Positions 10,107 through 21,591 of a DNA stretch of 64,000 nucleotides are shown piece after piece. Below the pieces are notes generated by a model. The model was not told the DNA's origin and ran no database searches. It saw nothing but the letters and a program-made list of their open reading frames with translations. The DNA comes from Seiridium cupressi (lineage: Eukaryota > Ascomycota > Sordariomycetes > Amphisphaeriales > Sporocadaceae), in contig JARVKI010000017.1 in NCBI GenBank assembly GCA_036674765.1, forward strand, positions 248,001 to 312,000. The letters are read 5' to 3'. The translations under genes were made by a program, and so were the position numbers. Position 1 is the stretch's first letter. Each line of letters begins with the position of its first letter.

Positions 10107-11180
10107 TTGTACACCAAAGTTTTGCCGTGGAACCCATCTCCTCTCAGCCCATTGCTGTTATTCATCTGTTCCTTGTTTGCTATTCCGCACCATCAGAATA
10201 TATCTGACGAGGGTACAGCATTGGTCGCAGAAGGGGCCACGAGTGCAATGGGCAGCAGCTCTCCACAGCCACTGTCTCGAGCTACGCTCGCTCTCATCTG
10301 GGCAGTGCTCCCAGGCCCTTTACTGCTACTATTATTTGCTTTGCCACTCACGACAGTTTTGCTGCCCGTTTTACTGGTGCCTACTATCGGTCTCTTCTGG
10401 TGGAATCAATCATCCCCGATTGCGAAGCAGGCTGATTTCCAAACTTTGATATGGACTTACATTTTGACGGGCACCATTGGCACCACTCTAGTCATTCTAG
10501 TCCAGTCTTTGCTATCGTATGGATTCACCATGATCATCTCCGGATCTGAGTTCGAAGCGTTTTTTGAGCAGTTTGGTAAGAACGAGAAGGACTTGGCCGA
10601 AATGGACTACATAGAATTGGCCAGCAGAAGACAAATGTCGCGCCGATGGGAATATTGGGCGTATCTTGTCTTCTTGTCATTCGGGTTGGCGGGGCTCATT
10701 GAGGAATACTTGAAGTATACTGCCCTAGGGCTGGCACGTCGCTATGGTCGGGCCACGAAGCGACAGGACTTCCTCATAGTGACAGTCGCCGCGGTTTTGG
10801 GGTTCAGTACTATTGAAAACATTGGCTTCGTATATGCTGCGGTACAGGCCGAGCAACCACTGGGAGAACTCATCATGACGGTGATGGAGCGTGTCGTCGT
10901 CGGTCCTGTCGGACACTCTCTACCGGCGATTCTGATCGGCTTCAATGTCATACAACGGGAGTTTGACAACCGTCCACTAAGTCTATTTGACATCCTCCGC
11001 GAACCAGTCCTGTTCTATGGGGCAGCCGACTTCATGCTGTTTGGGATCAGTGCTATTAATGGGAATGTGGGCTGGATCCATCCGGGTGGAACCCTCATGT
11101 ACCTAATGTTCGCGCTGGTTTTTGCGATGCAGATAGGCTTTGCATTTCATGTGCGACGCCAGCTGAAGAGCTTTGCTTAA
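10107..11180 (+). CDS. PrsW-like intramembrane metalloprotease
   Basis: A single exon of 357 residues. The protein has about seven to eight hydrophobic segments, including 61-95, 112-140, 184-200, 222-245, 264-280, 298-312 and 326-348. Conserved polar residues sit inside membrane helices: E199, E200 and K203 in GLIEEYLKY, E237 and N238 in GFSTIENIGF, and H270 in GPVGHSLPA, with D308 (YGAADFM) a further candidate. The EExxK, EN and intramembrane His pattern is that of the PrsW family, related to CAAX/Abi proteases, where these residues bind metal. Its substrate in fungi is not known to me. Translation could start at 10107 or at the next in-frame ATG near 10248 (MGSSSPQP). The longer form would add a hydrophobic N-terminus of about 25 residues, possibly a signal. 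Confidence 0.8.
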   Translation: MYTKVLPWNPSPLSPLLLFICSLFAIPHHQNISDEGTALVAEGATSAMGSSSPQPLSRATLALIWAVLPGPLLLLLFALPLTTVLLPVLLVPTIGLFWWNQSSPIAKQADFQTLIWTYILTGTIGTTLVILVQSLLSYGFTMIISGSEFEAFFEQFGKNEKDLAEMDYIELASRRQMSRRWEYWAYLVFLSFGLAGLIEEYLKYTALGLARRYGRATKRQDFLIVTVAAVLGFSTIENIGFVYAAVQAEQPLGELIMTVMERVVVGPVGHSLPAILIGFNVIQREFDNRPLSLFDILREPVLFYGAADFMLFGISAINGNVGWIHPGGTLMYLMFALVFAMQIGFAFHVRRQLKSFA

Positions 11181-11692
11181 GGAGTATTCAGTAAGCTATG
11201 ACTTAATCTGTAAATGTGGGTGGTCGCTGCTCTTTTGTGATCTTGGTGAGACTATAGAGAAGGCTTAGGATAAGTATAAGAAAATTTTGCGGCGTGATCA
11301 AAACCAACAGGTCCAATTGAACCATTAGGATTGGTTGGCTGTGCATCTAGTGCAGGTCGCCCATACAACAGGACGGATTAGGCTGCTGTATAGTCTCATT
11401 CTAGACGATCCAATGAGCCAAAACACCTTGATGGCCAAAGTAGGACACTTCCGATCAGTTGGTGATACTCGACCAATCAGTGCGCCTGCAATTGAGTTAC
11501 ATAGCTTCTCCTCACGCTTGGCAGTTCCACACGAAGACGCAAGCCTGAATTTTTTTTCATGTCGCTATCATACCTCAGGGCATCATGTCGTGAAAGTTTT
11601 CCGGGAAGCTACCGACCGCCCTTGGTCCGTCGGTGATTGTCGAGAACATCTTCTTATGTGCCTCGTCACACAACCCCCACGTCGCGTTCGCC
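11181..11692. other. intergenic, no gene seen
   Basis: About 510 bp between two genes on the same strand. Open frames here overlap the start of the transporter out of frame and carry no family signal. Confidence 0.5.
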
Positions 11693-13323
11693 ATGGAGAC
11701 CGATACTAGCCGCAAGACGGCAACAACAACGCATCGCATCAAAGCGTTTATGCTAGGAGACGAGGCCCAGAGTAATGGAGAACGCTGGCTAGTTCAAAAG
11801 CTCGGTACGTTGAACTTTGTAATGGTTACTAGCGGAAAGCTTACTGGCGCAAACTAGATTTCTTCATTTTGACTTACTGTTGCCTGAGTTTCTTCTTCAA
11901 CTATCTAGACAGAGCTGCTTTCGCGAACGCATACGTAGCTGGCTTGAAGGAAGACATACATCTAGATGGCAGCGACTACAACGTGGTGCTTTCCATGTTC
12001 ACTGCTGGATCCGTCGTCGGGCAGATACCGCATGGGATCATCATACAAAAGATTCCGCCACGAATATGGCTACCGGCAATGGTGCTCGTCTGGGCTGGTT
12101 TGACAATGTCCACAGCGGCTTGTACTACGTATACTCAACTTTGCGTGGTCCGGTTTCTCCAAGGATTGGCTGAGGCCAGCACTTACTGCGGGACCATTTA
12201 CATTATCGGTTCTTGGTACAAGCCTCGAGAAATAGCCAAACGCACCGCCATCTTTACAGCATCGGGACAAGCCGGCTCCATGTTCGCAGGGATCATGATG
12301 ACAGCTATTTACGATGGACTCAAAGGCTATTCTCTGAAGGGCTGGCAGTGGGTGTTCATTATAAACGGGATCATCACCTGCCCCATCGCGGTGATGGGAT
12401 TCCTGTATTTTCCAGATACACCCGAAGTTACTCGAGCGCCCTGGTTGACACAGGCAGAGCGTCAGCTTGCTCTATTGCGACTACCCCCTAAAAAGGCAGA
12501 TGGGCACGATATATCTCCACAATCCTTGCTCAGACGCACCTTGGCGTCGCCAGCGCTTTATGCTCTTTGTTTATTCGCTGTCATCACTGGCGCTTTAGAA
12601 GCATTTGTTGTGCAGAACCTATTCCTGCTTTGGCTTAAATACTACCAAGACTATTTCAGTCAGTCCCAGATAAACACCTACCCTTTGGGAATACAAGCTG
12701 TCGGTATTGTATCGAACTTTCTAGCTGCAGTACATATTGATGCAACAGGACGGAGAGTGCCCATGGGAGTTCTTGTCTGTTTCCTACAACTAATATCAGC
12801 CATCATCCTGCTAATTCCGAATCCACCGTTTGCAGCGACTTTTTTCGCGTACTATTTGTCAGGAACCTCTTACATGGTGAATCCTGTTTCCTTTGGCTGG
12901 GCAAACATCATTTGCCAGCGTGGGGGAGATGATGCAGTTCGATCAATCATCTTGTACTCCATGAATGCAGCCTCTACCAGTCTCTACACCTTCTGGGGCA
13001 TCGTACTATATCCCGCTTCGGACGCCCCATACTGGAAGAAGGGATCAATTGCGATGCTAGTCGTGATCGTCGCCATGCTCGGAATGATCTGGATTGTTCA
13101 CAGGCTTGACGAAAAAACCCTCGCCCGGCATTCAGATACGGCTGCTCGTGACCTCCTGGAAGGAACCACTGGGAATAATACGATATTGGAAACCAGGTCA
13201 GACGACGAATCAGACGATCCCATTGGACCATACCACAGATTGCTGATGGATTCTCCGGAGGATAGGAACCCTGAGGATATAGCACGAAAGAGGCGACATA
13301 CTTCACAGACGGTAGTGGATTGA
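11693..13323 (+). CDS. MFS transporter, anion:cation symporter (Dal5-like) family
   Basis: The two exons are 11693-11804 and 11858-13323 (53-nt intron), giving 525 residues. Splicing joins KLD to FFILTYCCLSFFFNYLDRAA, the first membrane helix with the N-Y-L-D-R-A motif typical of the ACS family (allantoate, nicotinate and pantothenate permeases). Downstream are the family landmarks QIPHG, FLQGLAEAS and WYKPRE in the N-half, a central cytoplasmic loop with TQAERQLALLRL, and six more helices. The C-terminal tail of about 55 residues is hydrophilic and acidic. It is a plasma-membrane H+ symporter for a small organic anion by family, with unknown substrate. The ATG at 11693 gives a 35-residue cytosolic leader. 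It lies downstream of the PrsW-like gene on the same strand, with no evidence of co-transcription. Confidence 0.92.
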
Positions 13324-14195
13324 GGTGCTGTTGGTATCACTGGGCTGAAGAGATCCTGGATGGCCTTGGGTCTGTAACGCAACAGATGACATTCTCATTC
13401 TGTGATGCCGCGCCAAATATGACATAAGAGTTCAGCTGTTTTCTTACTGATGAAAATACCGAGTGAAGAAAAATAGCGGTGATTGGGAATTATTGGCCCC
13501 GTCGCAATAACGTAGATCGTGGTTTCTTTGTACAGTTGCACCATTGGTAGGGAAAGATAAATTTCTTTGAAGGCTCACCGATGTGCCATTAATTGGGTTG
13601 TAAGCCGTACCAATGCGCCTAGAATTGGCGTACGCATATGCATGATGGAAGACTCAATACTGCCATTACAACGTAGGCAGCCTTGCTTGCTCCCTGAACG
13701 ATGGTGTGAAGGTACATGTACTTTCGGCGAGCATGCCGCTGTAGTAAACCTAGTATTCAATGACCCACAGGTGCGCACACGTGACTTAGGGATTGATTTA
13801 TGGCGACTTGATGATCCCGGAAGCGCTAATCCCTCCGTCGTACCGTCGTCAAGTCTAATCCAGGCAGCCGTGCCAAAATTAATCCTTGGAAACATTCACC
13901 CGGACAATACCAGCCAGTTGGAGAATTGAACTGGAGGAGGAGGAGCAATCCACCTCTCGCCCGAAACTCGGAAGCCTTGTCCTTCTGCGAGAAAGCCCAT
14001 CAATATTTCCGGATCCACACAGGCCAGGAGCGTCCTGTGCGCCGCGGATCGACCTCCTCCCATGTCATTTGCTTAAGGATTACATGACCTCGACTAGTTG
14101 GTGTGTCAGAGAGCCTGGAAAGACAACACACTACCTGGGTTAGTCAACGGTGATTAGTGAGGGGGCTCTGAGATTGTAAATTCTTCGTCGTCGTC
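13324..14195. other. intergenic, no gene seen
   Basis: About 870 bp. Frames of 106-120 codons exist on both strands around 13567-13929. They lack domain signals and overlap each other, so I treat them as chance. Confidence 0.5.
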
Positions 14196-16715
14196 ATGTC
14201 CAACTCTCCGGCACCCGGTGGTGCGGCGGCCAACCCGGACACAATAGGAGCCATGGAAACCACCATCGTATCAGACCAGCCAATCATGACGCCACAGGAA
14301 GTTGAAGAGCTCTTCCAGAGCGGTAAACAACGGGAGCAGCTCGGAAGAATTACCTCTCCCGAAGACGAAGAGGACGACGAAGTCGTTCTTTCAGACGATG
14401 AGCAATCCTGGCGAGTAGAGAAACTCCGCCGAGTCTTGAATACGTTACGAAAACTTCTCGACTCTGGAAGTACTGAGCTTGATGGTATTGCAAAAAAGAT
14501 TGGCGATGGTAGCAGAGAAGGTAAGTCTTGTATATCAGGCGAGCCTAGTCATTTCCCATTATCCGCCCAGTGCTTTCAACCTCGCCTGCCTCGGTTTATA
14601 AAACCATTCGAGCATCGGCCAGCAACCCTCTCCGGCTCAAATCAATTTCGCGACGCCACGCCTTCGTGATCAGAACACACTGACACTTCACGCAGCATCA
14701 TGGAGATTATCTTTGGGACAGTCTGGTGTACTCGAGTTCTTCCTCGGCCTAATTGGGAAGGACGGACTTCGTCAGGCCATTACCGTGCATACACTACGTG
14801 TGATCGGCAACTCATGCGCAGATACAGGTAGAACCCACCCGCAGTATTTCTGTCTTGTAAGACCTTGGTGTACTGATTGCAGACAGATGAGAATCGAGCT
14901 CGTGTGGTAGCTTCCAACTGCATGCCAAGGATAGTCAACTTCCTGAACAATGACTCAACTCTCCTCTTTGCAATGCCTGTTTTGTTTAACGTCTGTGTAG
15001 ACTATGGTAGGACTCTTCTCATCTGATTAATCATCAGGATACAGTCCATTAACACTTCTCAAGAACCAGCTCAAGTGACCGCTTACAAGGCGGGTATCAA
15101 TCCAGAGCTTGTTAGTCTCATCTCGAGCCCAAGGATAACCAGCGTGGAGGCGTTCATGAACATAATCTGCAAGCTGCTAGCTCTGGTCGCAAGCCAGGAA
15201 CCAGAAGCAAACTTCGTGCATCCAGCAACGCCGTTTGTTCTATTTACACTCGCCACCGGTCCACGCTCTCTTGCCAACTTGGAAGACTTTCTTGGGCAGA
15301 CTTCGGTAGCTTTGACATACCTGTCTAATCAAAGTTTCCAAGATGCTTTTCTTGAGGCGCCCGACTCGATACCCTTATTTCTGAAAGCCTTCTCTAAAGC
15401 CTGCACTAATTTCGACTTGAACATAGCGGATCCAGATGAAGCGGCAGAGCTGAAAAAAGTGAAATCCGTTTTCACCCAAGCAATGGCCGACATCTCAGCC
15501 AACCCTTTATTCGCGTCAGCATGTCCCATTGACGGTGCTGAGATACAAGCACTACAGGAATGGATTGGCAGCCCCTGTGTCGAATTACAAAGCGCTGCCT
15601 GTCTCGCTTTGGGCAATATCGCCCGGTCTGACGAAGTCTGCACTGCCCTTGTTCAGCAGTCAGCGATACACCGGCCGCTAGTAACTATTCTTTCGGACCC
15701 ATCAAACATAGACGCGCAACTCCTGCATTCAACGCTCAGTTTCCTCAAAAACCTGGCTATCCCCGCTTCTAATAAAGCTCTGCTGGGTGAGGCTGGTTTG
15801 TTCGAGCCCCATGTGCTTCCTCGGTTATGGGCACTTGACACACAAATCCAGGTCCAGTTTACGGCTGTGTCACTCACAAGACTATTGCTCGTGTCAAGCC
15901 CTGAGAACGTGAAGAGAATATGCGCTCCCTTGAGCGCCGACCCATCATCCCCAGCGTCCGAGCGACCACAACTAAACAGCCTCGTCAGTCTTTTCCTTCG
16001 ATCGGACCAAGAACCAACAAAGACCGAAGCAGCGCGCGCCGTGGCAGCAGTCCTCCGAGTCCTCCATTCATCTCCTGACGTGGCTGCTCTTTTACCTGCA
16101 CCTTCGGCGTCATCCTCGGGGGTTTCCTCGGCAGAGTCTTTTGCACCATCTGCTCTTGAATCATTCTATGCCAACCACGACACTCTTCCTAATGCACTCA
16201 TCTTCCTTGGGAGTCAACAAAAGTTCCCGGTACTGCGCTCCGACCTGTGGTTCGTAATGGCGCTCATGTCGCGCTCTCCACCTGGCGCCGAGGTCGTTGC
16301 CACATGCCTGCAGAACATCGAGCTACTCCGTGCCTTCCTACAGACCGTCACTGGTCGCGACATGTTGGCCGGGCGAGAAGTAGAGATGTTGGCAGCGGGT
16401 GATGCTCCCTACGGATCTGCAGCCATTGGTCGTTCACACACGCAGGATCTGGTCGCTGGCTCCGTTCAAGATGAGACCGGATTGCCTGGTATCCCCGGCG
16501 GGCTGGAACCACAACAGGTCGATCCAGCCAAGAAAGCCGGCATGGCACGCGTGGATCGTGAAAATGGGCTTGTGCTGATTGCCGAACTTCTCCGGCGCTG
16601 CCCCGACAAATTAAGTGTCCTACCGTTAGAGACCTTTCAGGAGATCCTCAAAACGGGTGGCGAGCAGGTGCTGAGTGACCGAGAGGGAAAGGTAGATGCA
16701 GCAGGATTACAGTAA
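14196..16715 (+). CDS. SmgGDS-like armadillo-repeat protein (Rap1 GTPase-GDP dissociation stimulator homologue)
   Basis: The four exons are 14196-14520, 14696-14827, 14887-15006 and 15064-16715 (introns of 175, 59 and 57 nt), giving 742 residues. All junctions fall in phase 1 and restore one frame. The second acceptor must be the one at 14886, because the AG four bases upstream gives an immediate stop. The N-terminus is acidic and disordered, with an EDEEDDEVVLSDDE stretch. The remainder is an alpha-alpha superhelix of armadillo-like repeats, for example RQAITVHTLRVIGNSC, ARVVASNCMPRIVNF, LQSAACLALGNIARSD and LLHSTLSFLKNLAIP. This pattern matches SmgGDS, which binds prenylated small GTPases of the Rho/Rap type. 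By inference it acts in the cytosol on polarity GTPases. An importin-like or other armadillo protein is the alternative. Confidence 0.82.
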
Positions 16716-17601
16716 TAGGGACTAGATCCGGCGATTTAATGCTAGCATAGGCCGTGGTCATGGCTGATTAGGAGGAATATGCGGTTCGAGGGAATGTTAG
16801 AATTCATGTTCCATCCGACCAGGGCAAAGAATCAGTGCGTTGACCATGGAGACAAAATTAAGATAGACGCCGAAAAAGACTTGGCATGTCTGGCCGAAAG
16901 CACTGCAACCACTATAACTTGGTGCCTCTAGACTCAAATCCAAGGACGGCCACTATACCCAAGTACATATTTCCAGATTGATACTTTCTTCATCATTTCG
17001 CCATCTCAAGCCATTCTGTTCTTCAAACCCCAACGTCGTGAGCATCCCGGGCACCAGTGGGCTCGTCGGATCAAGCAAACTATTCTGAAAGCAAGCTTGG
17101 TCTAAAAGAGTGCCGCACGACCGCCATGCTGCTTGAATCCGCGTCCTAAGCCCTTGGTGAAGACTGATACGATCTCATCTCAACATCGACCAATGAGATG
17201 GGCAGGTGCGGATCTGGTTATGTTCACGATCAGGTCACCTGAAGGAATGTTTGAAGTCATTTGTCGTGAACCATTTTTGGCCTATAGAAATCAGCTAGGA
17301 GCACATATTGCACACTCTCAATAAACGCCTTCAGCAGGGGTCTCGCTCGAAGCCTCCTTCCACATTTGTCCAGAGATGATGAATTATCTTTTTCATTCGT
17401 CTTCTCTAGTTGACATACGGCATGAGACCAACCCTTTCCCTGATTGATATGACCATGACCGACCGCCGGCCTCTGTGAGGCACACAACGCACGAGAAGAA
17501 AAAGCAGAGCCCAAATTGCGATGACGATTGATGCCTTGATCCGTACTCCCGTGCATTCACTCAACTCTCGTCTTAGAACATTCCCCTTTTCCTCGCGTCG
17601 T
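16716..17601. other. intergenic between convergent genes
   Basis: About 890 bp separates the stop codons of the SmgGDS-like gene and the eL13 gene, so it should hold both 3' UTRs and terminators. No coding pattern is seen. Confidence 0.5.
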
Positions 17602-18637
17602 CTATTTCTTGTTGGCCTCGGCCTCAGCCTTCTCCTTGGCGCGCTTCTCCCGTGCACCTTGCTGTCTCTTGTTGCTTCTTGCGAGGCGGAGCTTGGTGTA
17701 GGCACCACCCTCGATAGGCTGGGGCACTTCGCTCTTCTTGATCTCGTAGATACCCTCGGCGACGGGAACAATGGGCAGGGCGGCGGACAGGGAAGCGACG
17801 GTCTTGGTCTTGCTGATGTCGACGTCCTTGCTGTCACCAGCCTTGGCCTTGCCGGCCTTGCGGGGGAAGACAACAAGCTTCTCCTTGTAGGCCTTGAGAC
17901 GAGCAACGTTGGCGGCCAGCGACTCCTCGCTCAGGTTCTGGCGGCGGGGGTCCACGGCGATACCGATGGTGGGGGCGTACAGCTTGGGGATACCAGCAGC
18001 CTATTAACACAAATTCCGTCAGCCACCATGTTACTGTGGTATCTTTTGCGACAACCAGTAGTCGCTGTATACGCCTCCAATCCTCCAAAAGGGAATTCAT
18101 ACCTTCAACTCAGTGAGAGTGAAACCACGGCCGGCACGAACCCGACGGTTGTACTTGATGGTAGGGCATCGCACGATAGGTCGGAGCTTGTCGACGGGGC
18201 GGGGAGCCAGAGCAGCAGCCTTGGCCTGACGGGCAGATCTGCGGCGGATCTTCTGGGGAGCCTATTTTCCATGCAAATGTCAGAGTTTTTTTTTCCCCTT
18301 CTACTGTCCTAGAGATCGCCCGTTGCGAAACTGTCCTGGAGAGATTCGTACCTGGTCGAAGTGGGTTCGGACCCGGCGTTGCCAATCCTTGCGGAAATCT
18401 GAGAAATGTCAGTCCTGCTGTCATGATTTGCTTGCCTAGCCATCTCGGATTTTTCGAGTCGTGATGCTGGATTCGGGAACGTACGGTTCTTCTGGATCTG
18501 GTTGTTGTGCTTGATCGCCTAGAAATTTCGAGATAAGTCAGTAACCCGGCTTGCGATCGTGGATCTGACGAAAGCGTGGCATTGCAGTGCAACATCCAAC
18601 GCAAAATCGGCAGAGGAGCGGCATGGCAACGTACCAT
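17602..18637 (-). CDS. RPL13: 60S ribosomal protein L13 (eL13)
   Basis: The five coding exons are 18637-18635, 18518-18485, 18398-18352, 18261-18103 and 18000-17602, giving 213 residues. The first coding exon is the ATG alone, followed directly by a gtacgt donor. Spliced exons restore the eL13 N-terminus ([18 protein letters not shown]), the basic core ([14 protein letters not shown], then [20 protein letters not shown]) and the [15 protein letters not shown] block, ending in a Lys/Ala/Glu-rich tail. Length and order match eL13, a component of the large cytosolic ribosomal subunit. Introns are 116, 86, 90 and 102 nt, crowded near the 5' end as in many fungal ribosomal-protein genes. It is convergent with the SmgGDS-like gene. 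Confidence 0.97.
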
Positions 18638-18826
18638 TGTGGATTGGTTTCGCGATCAAGATGTGGGAGGTGGTCGAAGGGAAAGTTGTCGGCTGTTGGG
18701 TTAGTACTCTCGCAATGCCTTCGCTCAAAGTCTCTCCACGCAAATGAAAATTCACCGGGTTTGGCGTTCGGCAAGGCAAAGCACGTCCCACCCCACAATG
18801 GTCCAAAATTTCTCTGAAGGGCACAA

Positions 18827-18834
18827 AAACCCTA
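18827..18834 (-). promoter_or_regulatory. telobox-like motif upstream of eL13
   Basis: The octamer AAACCCTA (TAGGGTTT on the gene's strand) lies about 190 bp upstream of the eL13 start codon. Such telobox-like motifs recur in promoters of ribosomal-protein genes in many eukaryotes. One copy of eight bases could be chance, so the call is tentative. Confidence 0.35.
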
Positions 18835-20637
18835 GGCTAGTGTGGCTGGTGTGGCGGCATGATAAAGCGGGTCTGACCGCCAACAAGACCAATTACATCA
18901 CCCTTCATGAGCTCGTCGATGCTTTGTACAACGAAATGCCTGATGCGTTACCCTGACTTTCGCTTCTACATGGCCTCGGCTTATAGAATCTCTATTAGGA
19001 GACACCATCAATTACGAGAAGGTTGAGTGTAATGTAAGCCGCGTAAGATCAACGCGGTTCACAGCACCCTGTGAATTTGGCACTCATTACTATCTAGCTC
19101 AATCAAGTGTTTGGGTCTCTCACGCCCACTCCAGTGCAATGATACCTTGTCATAGTGTCACAATCCTGTCCTTTGAAAAGAAAATAGTGCTTATAAAAGT
19201 ATGGTAAATGAGTCTCTCCTCGACAAGAAGAATAATCGTTCCAAGTCGGTACCGGGACCTCGTGAAAGCCTCGCGAACAACGCTTCGCAGTTCTACTTGT
19301 TTGGACGTGGAGTTGATGCATTTCTATCTTGAAGACCTGGACCTTTCACACGAGACCCGGTCACGGTTGATGTGATGTCATATTTCCAAAACCACTGAAG
19401 CAGTCAGTCTGCCCTCCCCAGTGGCCCCCTTGCCCATCCTGCGATGCACATGCTGATACTGGGACTTCCACGACTATTGAGCTCAAGGCGGTTGCGCTTT
19501 GCAAGAACAGGCGAAACTAGCGAACAAGCAAACTCTGGAAAGTGTGTTAGCCTTCTTCCGATTCTAGACAGCGAGAACCGTGATGCGACTTTAATCATCT
19601 TGCATCTCAATCTAGGCTTTTACGTCAAGGGATCTGCCCGATGAGCCAAGAATTAAATCGATAGATGCAGAACTTGGATTGGATTCCCTCAATAATCCAA
19701 GTGGCATTGAAGTTTCCCCGCTGGCTCAGTTCATTACACTGAATAGAAGGATTCACCTTTTATGTTTATTTTTATTATAGTTCACAAAGCACGGCCCTGG
19801 GTCTGGCAAAGCAATTCTCTCCGTATTCTCGCACGATGTCCAGGACCGGACATGTCTTAATTTGATGTGCGATCATGTCCGAATTTTCTATGAGCCAGCA
19901 GCAGTGATGGTCTCTCAAACGAATGCTATAGTGACCCTTAGTTGACAATTGTCACGTACAACAAGACATCAGGTCTACCCATCACCTGAGTCTAGGGCTC
20001 GGCGTCAACAGATCAATATATTCATACAGCAGCGCGCATGGCCATGACTAAAAAGGCCAAGTTAGGAAGTGGCCAATACCTTGAGCTACATTCCTGAGAT
20101 TCAAAGCAACGACACCCCTCATATAGATAGGTAAAAGTATATAGAGGAGCTGGCTTGTGTGCTATAGTTCGCTGTCTTGTAGCCTGTCTTGATACATATT
20201 TCAGACATTAGGCTAACTCGGCAAATCTGGCCATTCTGTCTCTGAACGCACTCCATGTTACAAAATATCCTTGATTGTCGTGACCAGTGCCACATATTTG
20301 TATACTCAATCTGCATGTGATGGTGCAATGATATCTTCTATCTCTTATCAGCACTGTGGATCACGCGTGCCGCCAAGGATAATCTATTATTTTGGTAGAA
20401 CCAAATGAGCTCAGATTGGCGAGATGGTGTCCCGTCTTTGGCAATTGGTTGCTTGCCTTCCTTGTATGGCGACACCGCGCGACCCGCCATGTTTCAACTT
20501 TGGTTGGGGGTATGTGCGCCTGGCAATGCAGTACCACTGGCACGTAACGCAGGATATGCATTTCACGAACATCTTTATCTCTTCAGAGTATGTTCATCGG
20601 TCTTGGCGACTGAGGTTAATAACGGATACTTTTCATT

Positions 20638-20653
20638 TCGGTCGGTCGGTCGG
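20638..20653. repeat. TCGG tetranucleotide microsatellite, 4 copies
   Basis: Four perfect copies of TCGG lie in non-coding DNA. This is a simple sequence repeat with no evident role. Confidence 0.8.
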
Positions 20654-21412
20654 CTTTAAGAGCCAGTTTTCCTCAAGTCGAAAATGCTGGAAAACATGCA
20701 GTTTTAACTCAACTCGACCATGTCCTCATTTGGAATTCCTCCATGAAAATGAATGCACAATATACAGTTACCTATTCTTTGATGAAAATTTGCCAAGCCT
20801 GATTTCCATATGTATTTTGATAAACTCCAAGAGTGGCAATATTCATGACGATTGCGGTGGTATACCATGACTCCACCGATGACATGACCAAGAACTACGA
20901 AGGCGGCCACGATGTCTTGTTTCTAGTAGTCTAAACTGCCTTGGTCCTTATGTCTAGCATTTCTAGCGGCATGTATTTCTTGAGTTTTGCCCAGCCTTCT
21001 TGCATTTTGTTACGGGAGAGATAGCACAGCGCGTGGCCATGCACGCGGCTGACCAGCCGCCTATTATTCCCAGCATTTAGGGTCTACGGTCTGAGACTTT
21101 CAGGCGAGCACATGCCGATTGGCAAGCAGATAATTAAATCCACATCCCCTGATGATACCCACCTGCAATTAGACGCGGACCAATAGGCAGGCCGAAATGC
21201 GACAGAGTCACTACTTCTAATCGCAGCTCCGGCCAAGTGCGTTCCAATGTGGTCTTGGATTGACCCAAGAGAACGGGACGCGCTTAAAAGGGCAGCTGCT
21301 CTTGGTCATATCCGGAGATCAGTATAGCTGCGACATCACTTGCATGCGCCGACAGCCGCCCTATTGTAGTCCATTGATATTACTCAAAGCGCTCATCGGT
21401 CTTGTTAGCTTT

Positions 21413-21478
21413 TTTCTTTTCTCTTCCATCGTGGCCAGCATTTCTTTTCTCTTCCATCGTGGCCAGCATTTCTTTTCT
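21413..21478. repeat. 28-bp direct tandem repeat, about 2.35 copies
   Basis: The unit begins TTTCTTTTCTCTTCC and ends GGCCAGCA. Copies at 21413-21440 and 21441-21468 are identical, followed by ten bases of a third copy. It is pyrimidine-rich and ends about 115 bp upstream of the ATG of the CAP59-like gene, so it probably lies in that gene's promoter or 5' UTR. Confidence 0.9.
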
Positions 21479-21591
21479 AACGAAGACCTGATACCGGCTC
21501 GTTCCTTGAATCTCATGTATTTGAATTACTCAAGAAGGGGCCGGCAGGGGCAAGATCAAATATAACTAGTAATACAGAATTGGACTCCAAC

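Larger units (their letters stand above)
18638..21591. other. gene-poor 2.95-kb divergent intergenic region
   Basis: It lies between the divergent eL13 and CAP59-like genes. Every frame longer than 60 codons overlaps others and has no domain signal. The only structure I see is a telobox-like site at 18827, a tetranucleotide run (TCGG repeated four times, 20638-20653) and a 28-bp tandem repeat at 21413. The eL13 promoter and 5' UTR occupy the left end. Confidence 0.5.

Noticed and set aside
8279..13323. Secondary-metabolite cluster containing the reductase, PrsW-like and MFS genes
   Set aside because: No polyketide, peptide or terpene synthase and no tailoring oxidase lies nearby. The three genes look unrelated.
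13567..13929. Overlapping frames of 106-120 codons on both strands
   Set aside because: Neither has family features, and overlapping frames on both strands suggest chance.
17521..18312. A 263-codon open frame on the plus strand antisense to eL13
   Set aside because: It mirrors the biased codons of the eL13 exons and crosses its introns. There is no domain or start context to support a gene.
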